This document shows positions 1-7,830 of a stretch of 13,892 nt of DNA, one piece after another. Origin of the DNA: Stephanodiscus triporus (Eukaryota > Bacillariophyta > Thalassiosirophyceae > Thalassiosirales > Thalassiosiraceae); assembly GCA_036939755.1 (NCBI GenBank), contig JALLAZ010001175.1, positions 1-13,892 on the forward strand, written 5' to 3'. Positions within the stretch are counted from its first letter, which is position 1, and each line of letters begins with the position of its first letter. The notes under the pieces were generated by a model. It was not told where the DNA came from. It did no database searches and saw only the letters and a list, made by a program, of their open reading frames with translations. A program made the translations under genes and the position numbers.

Positions 1-161
1 TTTCTAGCTTATTCCTACACATGTCAAGCATTTGAACGGCATATTCGTTTCCGCATTGACAAGAGCTTTCCAACGGTATGTGATACTCCTATGTTCAGAC
101 AGATGTAAGATATAATGCGATTTTTGGGTGCACCCTTACAGCAAGTTGTGTGTTCACCACG

Positions 162-974
162 ATGATGTTTAAGTGCGGAACATGCACTTACCCCATGGAT
201 AGCAATGTCCATGGGAAGGGGCCCTGCCCCATGTGCAACGAGTGGCGTCCTCGGCTCCTTCCGCTTCTGCCCGGTGATTTTGGCTACCTGGGGGTGGCGG
301 AGGGGGGCGGGGTGGCGGCGGGGGAGGACACTGGGGAGGTGGGGGATATCGGGAACGCGGGGGAGGGGGAGAAAGTGGATGTCGTGTATGAGGGGGGGAA
401 GGTGGACGATGCAGTGGCAGTGGTTGGGCGAGACGAGGGGGGAGGGGGTGATGGTGGGGGGAAGGTTTCGGGTCAGCTTGCTGCTGAGCCGGCTGAGCCG
501 CGCGGCCGCAAGAAGGCACGTCTCCTCGACCCTGTTCTGGACGTAGTGGAGTCTCGCGGGTACACGATGGACCCAGATGTGATCGGGTCGGAGGTTGAGG
601 TTGTGGGGACGACCGAGTCCCAGCGTGGCCGGTCGTGCGCCAAGCACAATTGTTGTGGCGAAGCGTTGGTCCACGTTGGGACCCACGTTTGTTTTCGTAA
701 GACCAGATTCGCTTGGAGGGATGGTGAGGAGGAGGACGTCATCGAGGTCTATTTCCTCGAGGACGGTCTTGCAACCTGCAAGGTGGGATATTTACCAAAA
801 CACCTGGCCTTCCGCGCCGACCGGTATGATGGGCTGTTCGCGCGGATCCTGGAGGTTTACTCCCGCGATAGCGCGGAGTGTGCTTGTGTCGCCAAGCGAA
901 ACAAGTACCACCGCAACTTCGGTTGCTGCGTTGCAACCATCCTGGGAATGAAAGACATGTTTGCTATTAAATAA
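162..974 (+). CDS. ORF1 of a two-gene transposon: Cys-rich zinc-ribbon-like protein of unknown function (270 aa)
   Basis: The first ATG of this frame is at 162; the open frame reaches back to 150 only through a GTG, so 162 is preferred. The N-terminus has two CxxC pairs (C5/C8 in KCGTC and C22/C25 in CPMC), a zinc-ribbon or treble-clef-like arrangement. Residues about 35-105 are a Gly/Glu/Val-rich, probably disordered linker encoded by a G-rich strand. A basic patch (GRKKAR, about 115-120) follows. The C-terminal part (about 155-265) looks globular and starts with RSCAKHNCCGE, with KYHRNFGCC near the end. I recall similar Cys/His-containing small proteins beside transposases in algal and fungal genomes, but cannot verify that here. 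Its 3' end faces the transposase end-to-end, 166 bp apart, which suggests an accessory transposition or DNA-binding protein. The frame is intact. The function is inference. Confidence 0.72.
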   Translation: MMFKCGTCTYPMDSNVHGKGPCPMCNEWRPRLLPLLPGDFGYLGVAEGGGVAAGEDTGEVGDIGNAGEGEKVDVVYEGGKVDDAVAVVGRDEGGGGDGGGKVSGQLAAEPAEPRGRKKARLLDPVLDVVESRGYTMDPDVIGSEVEVVGTTESQRGRSCAKHNCCGEALVHVGTHVCFRKTRFAWRDGEEEDVIEVYFLEDGLATCKVGYLPKHLAFRADRYDGLFARILEVYSRDSAECACVAKRNKYHRNFGCCVATILGMKDMFAIK

Positions 975-1140
975 CTGACGTATAAAGATATTAAATCACT
1001 GAAGTATAACAGTAACATTAACAATAATAATCGAATACTAGTATAATTATCGATCGTATTCAATTATCGATTTATTCGAGTCACGTGACAATTATTCATA
1101 TTATTTTAGTTGATGTAAACAAATAGAAATAAAGGAGCGG
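975..1140. other. AT-rich convergent intergenic spacer
   Basis: This spacer of about 166 bp between the two convergent ORFs is strikingly A+T rich compared with both flanking genes. It contains the 10-bp palindromes ATACTAGTAT (about 1035-1044) and GTCACGTGAC (1080-1089), and AATTATCGAT occurs twice. It must hold both 3' ends. No poly(A) signal can be assigned with certainty, although AATAAA-like strings are present near 1127-1132. Confidence 0.5.
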
Positions 1141-1165
1141 CTATTCGTAATACGAATAGCCGCTC
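1135..1165. repeat. 31-bp near-perfect palindrome over the transposase stop codon
   Basis: Two 15-nt arms, GAGCGGCTATTCGTA (1135-1149) and its exact reverse complement (1151-1165), flank a single central base. On the minus strand the palindrome encodes the last residues of the transposase (SGYSYYE-stop), so it lies in coding sequence and runs into the 3' UTR. In RNA it would fold as a strong hairpin on either strand, which would suit termination or 3'-end formation between convergent genes. The role is inference. Confidence 0.85.
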
Positions 1166-2382
1166 TTGCGCCACGCATTTTTCACAGTAACGTCGGTAAT
1201 TCCCGCCAAGGCCTGGAGAATCCACGCCGACACGTCTTCGCGCTTCGCCGCGCGAATCTGGTTGTTGGGGTCTTGATCCAACAACCAGCTAGTGAAAACC
1301 TTCGTCATGCTGGCTTTGTAGGGCTTGTTAATCCCTACATCAATCGGTTGCACGAGTCCAGTGCATCCGGGTGGAATGTACTCCAGCTGAACGCCAATGT
1401 TCTGGATCGCGTTCGCGACGCTGCCGAGCAGATGGACTTTGAACGAGTCCAAGAAGATGATGGGGATGACCCCGACCGGAGCAGTCGCGACGTACGGTCG
1501 AAGTACATGCTCCACCCAATGGAGCATCACCCTTTCATCGAACCAAGCCTTCTTCTGGACGGTGTAGATCGCCCCAGAAGGATGGTTCGGCAACTCGCGC
1601 TTGTGGATTGTCCCCCCCTCGGTGCCCTTGTAGACGATGTAGGGCGGGAGGATGTTTCCAGCGGCGGTCACCGTCAATGCGACGGTGCAGCGATGGCTGT
1701 CGTTGCCACCCTTGCGCATGTTGACGGTGCGCTGGCCGCGCACATCGAGCGTCGACTTGGGCGACGAACCATAAAATTGGTTCGTTTGGTCCATGTTGAT
1801 GGTCCAGCGTGGGTCGCGCGTACGACCAACCAACATTGGTCGTACCAACTTCAAGTACGACCGCGCGTCCTCACAGGCAGCCTCAGGAGGCTTCTGTGAG
1901 GTGTGAGTCGCGAGTCGATGCACCAGGTTGTTCTGGTGCAGAAAGCGACTCACAATCATGTAGCGAGCTGGAAGGGTCTTGTTGGCAAACTCAGGCTTGT
2001 GCTGAGTTGCCTTCTGAAGGACAGCGAAGCGACTAACAGGAAGACCCCTGTCCCGCCACTCAGTGATAAACGTCACCAGTTCCTCCTTGATGTCCTCAAG
2101 GAAACCTTCAGGGCCTTGATGATTTCTTGCCCTGTCAGTGAATGCACTGGAAGCATCGGACAAAGCAGGAAGGGACGCATCAGCACGCCAGCGGTAGAGA
2201 GAGCAAGCAGGTACATTGACAGCTCTTGCTGCTTGAGCAAAGGAGATTTTCTCGTCCTTCATCTTCTCCTCCACAAGAGAGAGAACAAGGGTCTTCTCGC
2301 GAAAGGAATAACTGCGTCGAGGTATGCGAGCAACCTTCTTGGCGACTCGCGTGTTACTCTTTCCGCCTTTGTTGTAGATCAT
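1141..2382 (-). CDS. DDE_1-family (pogo/CENP-B-like) DNA transposase, 413 aa, apparently intact
   Basis: This is a transposase of the Tc1/mariner-pogo group, DDE_1 branch. The frame extends upstream to 2511 only from a TTG; the first ATG is at 2382 with A at -3, giving 413 residues. Residues about 23-66 form a Psq/CENP-B-type helix-turn-helix (ISFAQAARAVNVPACSLYRW). Residues about 93-160 resemble the second CENP-B-type helix-turn-helix (EWRDRGLPVSRFAVLQKA). The catalytic core shows D198 in NMDQT, D312 in IFLDSFKVHL and D348 in GLVQPIDVGINKPYK, a DD35D spacing with the family-typical sequence around each Asp. There is no frameshift or stop, so the copy may be active or recently active. It is expected to act in the nucleus, cutting and pasting its element at TA sites. 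It converges with ORF1, and its last codons lie inside a 31-bp palindrome. Confidence 0.92.
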   Translation of the reverse strand: MIYNKGGKSNTRVAKKVARIPRRSYSFREKTLVLSLVEEKMKDEKISFAQAARAVNVPACSLYRWRADASLPALSDASSAFTDRARNHQGPEGFLEDIKEELVTFITEWRDRGLPVSRFAVLQKATQHKPEFANKTLPARYMIVSRFLHQNNLVHRLATHTSQKPPEAACEDARSYLKLVRPMLVGRTRDPRWTINMDQTNQFYGSSPKSTLDVRGQRTVNMRKGGNDSHRCTVALTVTAAGNILPPYIVYKGTEGGTIHKRELPNHPSGAIYTVQKKAWFDERVMLHWVEHVLRPYVATAPVGVIPIIFLDSFKVHLLGSVANAIQNIGVQLEYIPPGCTGLVQPIDVGINKPYKASMTKVFTSWLLDQDPNNQIRAAKREDVSAWILQALAGITDVTVKNAWRKSGYSYYE

Positions 2383-2976
2383 GGTTGATGGGCAGGAGAG
2401 AAAATGCGATTTGTGAGATAATCTCGTGAACTGTGGAAAAGAGTCATTACTTCGTAGAATCCCCACGCAGGTTCTAGTACAAAATTTAGCGGTAAAATGA
2501 AGGTGCGCCAAAAAAAAGAAAAATAAAAGGGTGCGCAGGAATCATACTTTAGAAAAAATAAGCGCCGGCCATCCCTCTAGAGTAATGTCTTTCTGAGTTT
2601 TGTACTTTGATTCTCTTAAACAGCGTGTTTTACGGTACATAAATACACGTAGAAAAACATTAAACGAACGTAGGAATTCGGTACGAAAATCCCATCTAGA
2701 ACCAAGCAAGGCGGTTTAAAAATGACCTTCACCATGGTAATCCTGGCGGCTTTCTCGATCCTATACACATATATCTGCTCCGCTCCCTCTTCGATGCCGG
2801 AAGGACAATTATGGGAATCAAATACGTTCTCCTCAACCCACAATCACTCAGGCATGCTACGACCTCCACAGTCCGATTTTGGTGCTGAGTGCTGGCACAG
2901 CACAACTCCTCACACAACCACCTTCACCGACCACTTGCAACCGAGGAAATGGGTTCGAACGAAAGCCAAACTTACC
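2383..2976. other. Transposase upstream region and spacer; no convincing gene
   Basis: The first part should hold the transposase 5' UTR and promoter on the minus strand. GGTGCGCC and GGGTGCGC boxes flank an A-rich stretch (2502-2536). On the + strand an ATG-started open frame begins at 2722 and continues in frame into the decayed gene at 2977. Its first 20 residues (MTFTMVILAAFSILYTYICS) are hydrophobic and signal-peptide-like. The following 60 residues look non-coding, so I prefer the ATG at 2977 and treat the upstream part as untranslated or chance sequence. Confidence 0.4.
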
Positions 2977-4508
2977 ATGCCTACCACTCGCGCCGTTGCG
3001 GTCTCGTCCATTACTGCTACTTCTGGTGATGTCCTCATCACGACCAAAGACGAGGCGGATACATTCGTTGCCACAATCCAGGCCCCGTCAGTTCCTATCT
3101 TCGCTCCTCCGGGCGCCCGCCCTACTCGCGTTGGCGGCGGCGTCATCAAAACGATGGCCACAAAAACCCAACTCAGGTCCGACAAGAAGGCAGCAAAAGA
3201 GAGAAAGGCCAAAGAAATTGAGCCAAGAAGATTGCTGCCGCAGGCCGCAAGCTCAAAGCCCAGGCCAAAAAGAGGGCCAAACTCATTCTCCTTACTGAGA
3301 CCCGTGCTCTTAAGGCTGCAGCGAAGGTGGAGGCTCTTTGCTCACAACTGGCAAATGTTAAGGCCCAGGCGGTGACAAGTCTGGCCACGGATTCCTCTGC
3401 TGTCCACTCCCTGAGAAGAGTAAGGGGGACAGTGGACTGGGCACACAGTCCTTTTCTCTCTCCGTGCCCTCTCACCTTAGTCCCCAGCGCCAGGCTGCTA
3501 CTCCTAAGAAGAGGACAATGGTAAGCTCTCCTTATCGATCTACCGATAGCCTATCCTCATCCTCTGGATCCAATAGTATGCAGGACAGCACGGAGGATTG
3601 TAGAGCTGACGCCCTAACTTTGCTGAGAGCTCCCACTGGCGGGAGAGTTCTGGGCCATGGTGTAAAGGCTCAAGTGAAAGGCGGCCGGCAGTATGGTACC
3701 CCGGCTCATGAATCCTTCCTGCGGTATGATTGTGTTCTCATGCCAGCAGCTCTGAAGAGAAGGAGTCCTCTTTGGTAGGGGATGATACTTCTTCTTCTTC
3801 TTCCACTTCTAGCCATTCCTTGGGAAGGATGCTCCTTGATGTTGCATCAATCTCCAGCGCGAGCAGCAAATCTTCCACGTCGACAGACCATGCGGGCGAC
3901 ACCGGTTGCGCCACTCTGGCCGCATCTGTTGCCAATGACAACCCCCCTCAGACATCGGCTCGTTCTTCATTTCCCGGAGGCAAGACTGGCTTGAGGAATG
4001 CCTATTCCCGTGTTGATCTTCACCGTTTACCCAGCTCAGCGGGAAATACTGGTTCCGATCCCGGTTACACAACACAGGGCCTAGGGGCATTGCGACCTAC
4101 TTGTGATAGCAGTGGTCCTTTCACAACCGGGGAGGTCTGGGAACTGGGTAAGAAGAAAACCGCTTCTTCTCAACAGGGTCTTCTTGGACCTGTGCCAGTG
4201 GCGGCATCTTGCACCGTAAAACGCATGGTGATGGCTGGCATATCGCCCCTTTGCGGTTTGGGCGGACTCTCGAATGTTAGAAGATCCTGATTGTGTTGTG
4301 GACGTGGGACAATGGCACGCCAGCATGGCGGACGATGGCGGGGGTAAGCCCCCGTCTTTACCATTCGACTCGCACAGCCGCATCGGTAAAGTTAACGAGT
4401 GTACTAAAACTCAGCTCCCTGCCGATAATACCCTATCACCAGCCTTGACACCATCACGTCAACTGTTTTTTGATGGCGCTTCAATGTCTCTCAGTGGTGC
4501 TACAAGCA

Positions 4509-4544
4509 TGCATACTAGCACGCATCTGCGTACTAGTACGCATC
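4509..4544. repeat. Tandem pair of the 18-bp palindromic motif TGCRTACTAGYACGCATC
   Basis: Two adjacent 18-bp units occupy 4509-4526 and 4527-4544, differing at two bases. The second contains the perfect 14-bp palindrome GCGTACTAGTACGC. They encode THTSTHLRTSTHP-like residues in the decayed gene. Two further copies lie at 6859-6875 and 6898-6914. Confidence 0.9.
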
Positions 4545-5462
4545 CATCAGATTCTGCTCTCCCCAACCTATTTTTGATGGAGGAGGAGATTTCACTTCTA
4601 GAAGAAGAAGACGCTGCAAAACAAGTCCGGATCAACACATGCCGCCTTGAGTATGACTCTGCCGCAAGACAACGGATTCAGGAGACCAATAAGGATATCT
4701 CCTGGTCTCCCGCTTCGGACTCGGGAAAGGACGATGATGCGCCACCCGTTAATGCCAGGGGGATTGTGCATACTCCGATGAGTAAGCAATCTCAGCTGGA
4801 GGCTCGGTTGGCGACCGCCGAATGCAATTCTGCCGCAACCAAGGCATCCTTCAACGCTCTCCGGACAAAACCAGTGGAATCCGACAGGATGGTTCCGGAT
4901 CAGGGTGAACAGGGGAGTCCCTCAGACATGCATGGGGCTTCCAACCGTTCTCAAGCTACCATCCAGGAATCTTTCCCCCCCAAGGACCACAAAACCAGGC
5001 TGATTCCCCGATTACTCCTTCCGGCAGCACAACACCCCGTGTCACTCTGGGCTCCCTAAGGGCGCAGATGGCCTCTGACATTTTGGCACTCAGACGCGAT
5101 AGATCCCGGCATGCCCCGGCTCCCGTTTCTGATGGTACTCCTTCTCTTTCAGCTGATCACACACCATCAAATAATAACCTCCAACCAACGAAACCAGCCA
5201 CCTCATGCTCAACGCAACCAACCCTGAAACTGCAAAAACTGAACGCCCCACATTGCAATCTGGAACAATTCCCCACTTGGAGCTTGACCCAGATTATTGT
5301 CACAGGCATAGGTTGAACTACCAAGGGAGGGCGCAGGGACACCCTCGTCGCCACCCAAAACAAAGGCACACCGAACCCAGCGACCTGAACAGCTCCGACG
5401 GCTTGACAAGCCTGAGCCAACCTAATGATACCGACAACGCCAATGACCCTCCTACGCACGAC

Positions 5463-5585
5463 TCGACAATGAATGAATCAGATGACCTCGACTACGACCC
5501 CAACAAGGACTCAGCCGCCAACGTAGGATCGACAATGAATTAATCAGACGACCCCGACTATGACTCCAACGAGGACTCAGCCACC
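5463..5585 (+). repeat. 66-bp imperfect tandem duplication (22 codons), second copy with a premature stop
   Basis: TCGACAATGAAT recurs at 5463 and 5529, a period of exactly 66 nt, and similarity continues to about 5585. The peptide in copy 1 includes DSTMNESDDLDYDPNKDSA. In copy 2 the codon matching GAA (5475-5477) is TAA (5541-5543), with the following residues (SDDPDYDSNEDSA) still in frame. The frame stays open to a TGA at about 5767-5769. Confidence 0.9.
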
Positions 5586-5700
5586 GGGGATGATCATACT
5601 CCCACTCCGGTCACACAGAGACCACCATCCCAGGATGACATCACCACAAACACCAGCAAGATGAGGAACAGCAGGTTGCAAAAATGTTACCATCACAACG

Positions 5701-6719
5701 ATGGCAGAAACCTCCTCAACGGCAATGACAATCTTCTTATGCAGCAAGAAACTCAAAGCCACGGGAAATGACCTTTATGATGCGACTAAATGCAACATTC
5801 AAACAGGGGAAATCACATACACATGCAGTCACGTCAAGCAACTATCAAAGGGAGTCATAAAAAAAGTATACCAATGTGCAAACATCAAGGACCTGAAAGC
5901 CGGCTGGATCCCCATACCAGGGTACAGAATTCCATGACATCCAACAAAATCAATGGTGATCCTCGAAAAGTGCAAGGGGAGACATAAAGGCAACTTCTCT
6001 AAAACATCCTTCTTCTTTGGGGCAGCTGAAGGACACACCTGCACAATAAGGCATAGCGGCCGCCGATGCGATTTGGACCTCCGCCCTCCATCGCTTGTCA
6101 TCACAGCAGCAAAAAGCTGGGGGATTACCAACACAATGCTATCGCAGATGAAGGACACTTTTGAGAAAGCCCTGGAAGATTGGTGGGAGGGACTCCCAAA
6201 CCAAGACCGAACGAGAGACTGGCTGAAACAAGCTGGGGATGCCACCACACCAAGACAAATTTCCACAAAGAATCAGATCGAAGCAATGCTAAAACCTTTC
6301 CTCAACTACATCAAATCAATATACCCAGAAATGCGACATTGGAAAGTTGGTGCTCTTCAAACTAGGGCAAACACTGCTAGCCAATATGAAATGAGCAAGA
6401 ACACCTTCCACATGGACTACTCTGACTCCATCCTCAACCAACCTCCAACAGAGCAACCAATGTCGATAATCATGGCACTCGACAGCTTCTCATTCCTCTC
6501 CTCAAGCCCACTATTCCAACCGCATCTGGATGAGATTATGATGAAATCACAGTGGAGCCAGGGCAAGCAGTCACCTTCACCTATGAGCAACTACATGTGG
6601 GAGGACAGCACACAGGAACGAAATACATCTACTGCCTCTTCGCCTACATCGTTTGCCATGACCATGAAGCCGACTACCCCATGAACTTGGTAACTCACAA
6701 CACGCCTGCCAGAAAGTGA
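5701..6719 (+). pseudogene. Decayed 2-oxoglutarate/Fe(II) oxygenase-like gene
   Basis: Frame 1 is open from 5701 to 6684 apart from one TGA (5935-5937, possibly from CGA). Its final part is non-coding-looking, whereas frame 3 from 6534 carries the credible C-terminus (EITVEPGQAVTFTYEQLHVG onward) and stops at 6717-6719. The frameshift therefore lies within about 6531-6545. Across the joint a 2-oxoglutarate/Fe(II) oxygenase signature is visible: HxD in FHMDYSD (His codon 6409, Asp 6415), a distal His in LHVGG (codon 6594, about 62 residues later), and a Lys nine residues after it (codon 6621) where the family places the residue binding the 2-oxoglutarate carboxylate. This spacing matches prolyl-4-hydroxylase-type folds. 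Upstream, about 5770-6350 includes a Cys-containing and a Trp/Lys-rich region (EKALEDWWEGLPNQ) I do not recognise. The substrate is unknown. The assignment rests on motif spacing only. Confidence 0.55.
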
Positions 6720-7153
6720 AAGTCCTCTGCTCGCAATAACGATGAGCAACTAGATGCCCCCCAAAACACAGGGAGGGCTCGGAAACGTGTCAATTACAAG
6801 GAATAACAAGACCAGCACAAACAACAAGAACAACACAAAACAAACTTCACACATCTTCTGCATACTAGTACGCACTGCACCCCCCCTTGGATGAATCTGC
6901 ATACTAGTACGCACAAATGCACTACTCACTCTAATCGGACCAAAATATGAGACAGGCCCAGCCTCACGTACAAAGAAAGATAAGGTGAACCAAAGGGGAT
7001 ACATTAATTTTTTGAACACTACTCGGACCAGATAATAGCAGGTTGTATCCAGAGACGATTCCGCAATGACCCCCACTGAAAGCACATGGGCCTGAGTGAC
7101 GTTTGCGGATAATAGTGGGCGCTAAGAAGCTCCGGTAACACATAGCGATCTAA
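6720..7153. other. Non-coding, A/C-rich + strand, holding two copies of the palindromic motif
   Basis: After the oxygenase-like stop the + strand is rich in A and C up to about 6850. A minus-strand open frame (6750-7085) has only a GTG at its limit and a hydrophobic, low-complexity translation, so I do not call it. No gene, tRNA or other RNA is recognised here. Confidence 0.5.
6859..6914. repeat. Two exact copies of TGCATACTAGTACGCAC, 39 bp apart
   Basis: Copies at 6859-6875 and 6898-6914 are identical over 17 bp, and both are preceded by TC. With the pair at 4509-4544 this makes four occurrences within 2.4 kb, around an inner palindrome GTACTAGTAC or its close variant. They could be protein-binding sites or pieces of a dispersed repeat. 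Confidence 0.9.
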
Positions 7154-7177
7154 ACTTACTTACTTACTTACTTACTA

Positions 7178-7223
<46 letters not shown>
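7154..7223. repeat. ACTT/TTAC tetranucleotide microsatellite (about 70 bp)
   Basis: About 17 tandem copies of a TTAC-type unit are interrupted once near 7186 (CTAACT). It is a simple sequence repeat with no coding content. Confidence 0.97.
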
Positions 7224-7237
7224 GATCCGGTCAACAC

Positions 7238-7617
7238 CCACTCAAACTCAACCTCCCCTGTCAGGTTACTCTATATAGGTCCAAAAATACGTACGTACAT
7301 AGAGCCCCCACCATGGGGCTCGACAATAAAACTGTATTTTTCTCTGGAAAAGCTTAATTTTGCTAGTTATTTTACTTGTTGCCCTCCCCGTATGGTTAAC
7401 CCCCATTCGGTCCCCCTGGAGTAAAATTCCTACGTAGAAAAAAACTCAAAACCCCTCGATGGGGCTCTTACCTCTGCAGTCGTCCACGCGAATACCATGT
7501 CAACCATGGCGTCAAGCAGCTTTGGCCCTTACCATGGCCAGTGGCACGTCGACGGCTCTACATACGTTATCTTTGTACTTGCGTAGCGGCCAGGCCAGGG
7601 AGGTTGAGTTTGAGTGG
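7238..7617. repeat. 20-bp perfect inverted repeat (7238-7257 / 7598-7617)
   Basis: CCACTCAAACTCAACCTCCC at 7238-7257 is the exact reverse complement of 7598-7617. Both sites are also next to GGTCAACACCC in the same orientation (7229-7239 and about 7616-7626), so the right-hand site forms an imperfect palindrome of about 43 bp by itself. This suggests two overlapping copies of a short repeat family. Confidence 0.85.
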
Positions 7618-7830
7618 TCAACACCCTCAAACTTGAATCTCCAACCAGAGCCCGCCTACGTAACTGACCGGTACGTAGCCAGGACCAGCTAGAGACTCAA
7701 GAAACAATGTCCGATTATCTACGTAGGAATTCAAACTGGGGGGTAAATGCCAAAACCAATTTCAGTTCAGCCTTTCTCGGGGTCAAATTAACTAGAGCCC
7801 CACCATGGCATTTTCCACTGAAAATTCAGT
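7331..7830. mobile_element. Fold-back (MITE-like) element with arms of about 110 bp
   Basis: The left arm 7331-7438 matches the reverse complement of 7718-7830 in order and spacing. The outer blocks match 17 of 21 (ACTGTATTTTTCTCTGGAAAA against ACTGAATTTTCAGTGGAAAA). The inner blocks match 14 of 14 (AATTCCTACGTAGA at 7425-7438, complement at 7718-7731). Between them, shorter matches (CTAGTTA, GGTT, a C run) keep the same order. The spacer is about 280 bp and holds only a short ORF (7459-7692) that I regard as chance. No target duplication was identified. It would be non-autonomous, and any mobilising enzyme is unknown. Confidence 0.55.

Larger units (their letters stand above)
120..2540. mobile_element. 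Putative two-ORF DDE_1 DNA transposon (ends not resolved)
   Basis: The intact DDE_1 transposase and the convergent Cys-rich ORF are close together, and the left neighbour is cut off by the window edge. I infer they form one DNA transposon. Convincing long terminal inverted repeats were not found. The best candidate is a 10-bp, 9/10 match: GTGCACCCTT at 128-137 against AAGGGTGCGC at 2527-2536, which is weak and could be chance. The limits given are therefore approximate, and the left end may lie outside the window. Pogo-type elements duplicate a TA target, too short to settle the ends by eye. Confidence 0.5.
2977..5769 (+). pseudogene. Decayed, frameshifted gene: Lys/Ala-rich, Ser-rich and coiled-coil protein of unknown family
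   Basis: Coding-like sequence runs through changing frames. Frame 1 from ATG 2977 (MPTTRAVAV; A at -3) ends near 3222 in a basic stretch. Frame 3 continues to about 3410 with a Lys/Ala helical region (AKKIAAAGRKLKAQAKKRAK). Frame 2 runs about 3410-3730 (KGDSGLGTQSFSLSVPSHLS), then frame 1 about 3730-4287 with Ser runs. Frame 2 covers about 4274-4975 with an acidic helical segment (MEEEISLLEEEDAAKQ) and a second coiled-coil-like part (about 4780-4870). A C7 tract (4975-4981) returns it to frame 1 (TPSGSTTPRVTLGSLRAQM), and frame 3 holds from about 5200. Low-complexity Ser, Thr and charged residues dominate. I see no enzymatic motif in this part, though it is reminiscent of a structural or gag-like region. 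It may be the N-terminal half of the oxygenase-like gene that follows. Sequencing indels could explain some shifts. Confidence 0.55.

Noticed and set aside
128..2536. GTGCACCCTT (128-137) and AAGGGTGCGC (2527-2536) as transposon terminal inverted repeats
   Set aside because: Only 9 of 10 bases pair, and a match of this size is expected about once by chance in the regions scanned. Neighbouring bases do not extend it.
2949..2963. GGGTTCGAAC string as a tRNA T-arm
   Set aside because: No matching anticodon arm, D arm or acceptor stem could be found around it.
2722..2976. N-terminal extension with a signal-peptide-like start for the gene at 2977
   Set aside because: The first 20 residues look like a signal peptide, but the next 60 look non-coding and ATG 2977 has a better context followed by protein-like sequence.
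6750..7085. Minus-strand hydrophobic ORF containing VRTSMQ twice
   Set aside because: The repeat is just the translation of the palindromic DNA motif. The frame limit is a GTG, and the rest is low-complexity complement of an A/C-rich strand.
7459..7692. 77-aa ATG-started ORF within the fold-back element
   Set aside because: No recognisable domain. It sits over inverted repeats and the composition looks random.
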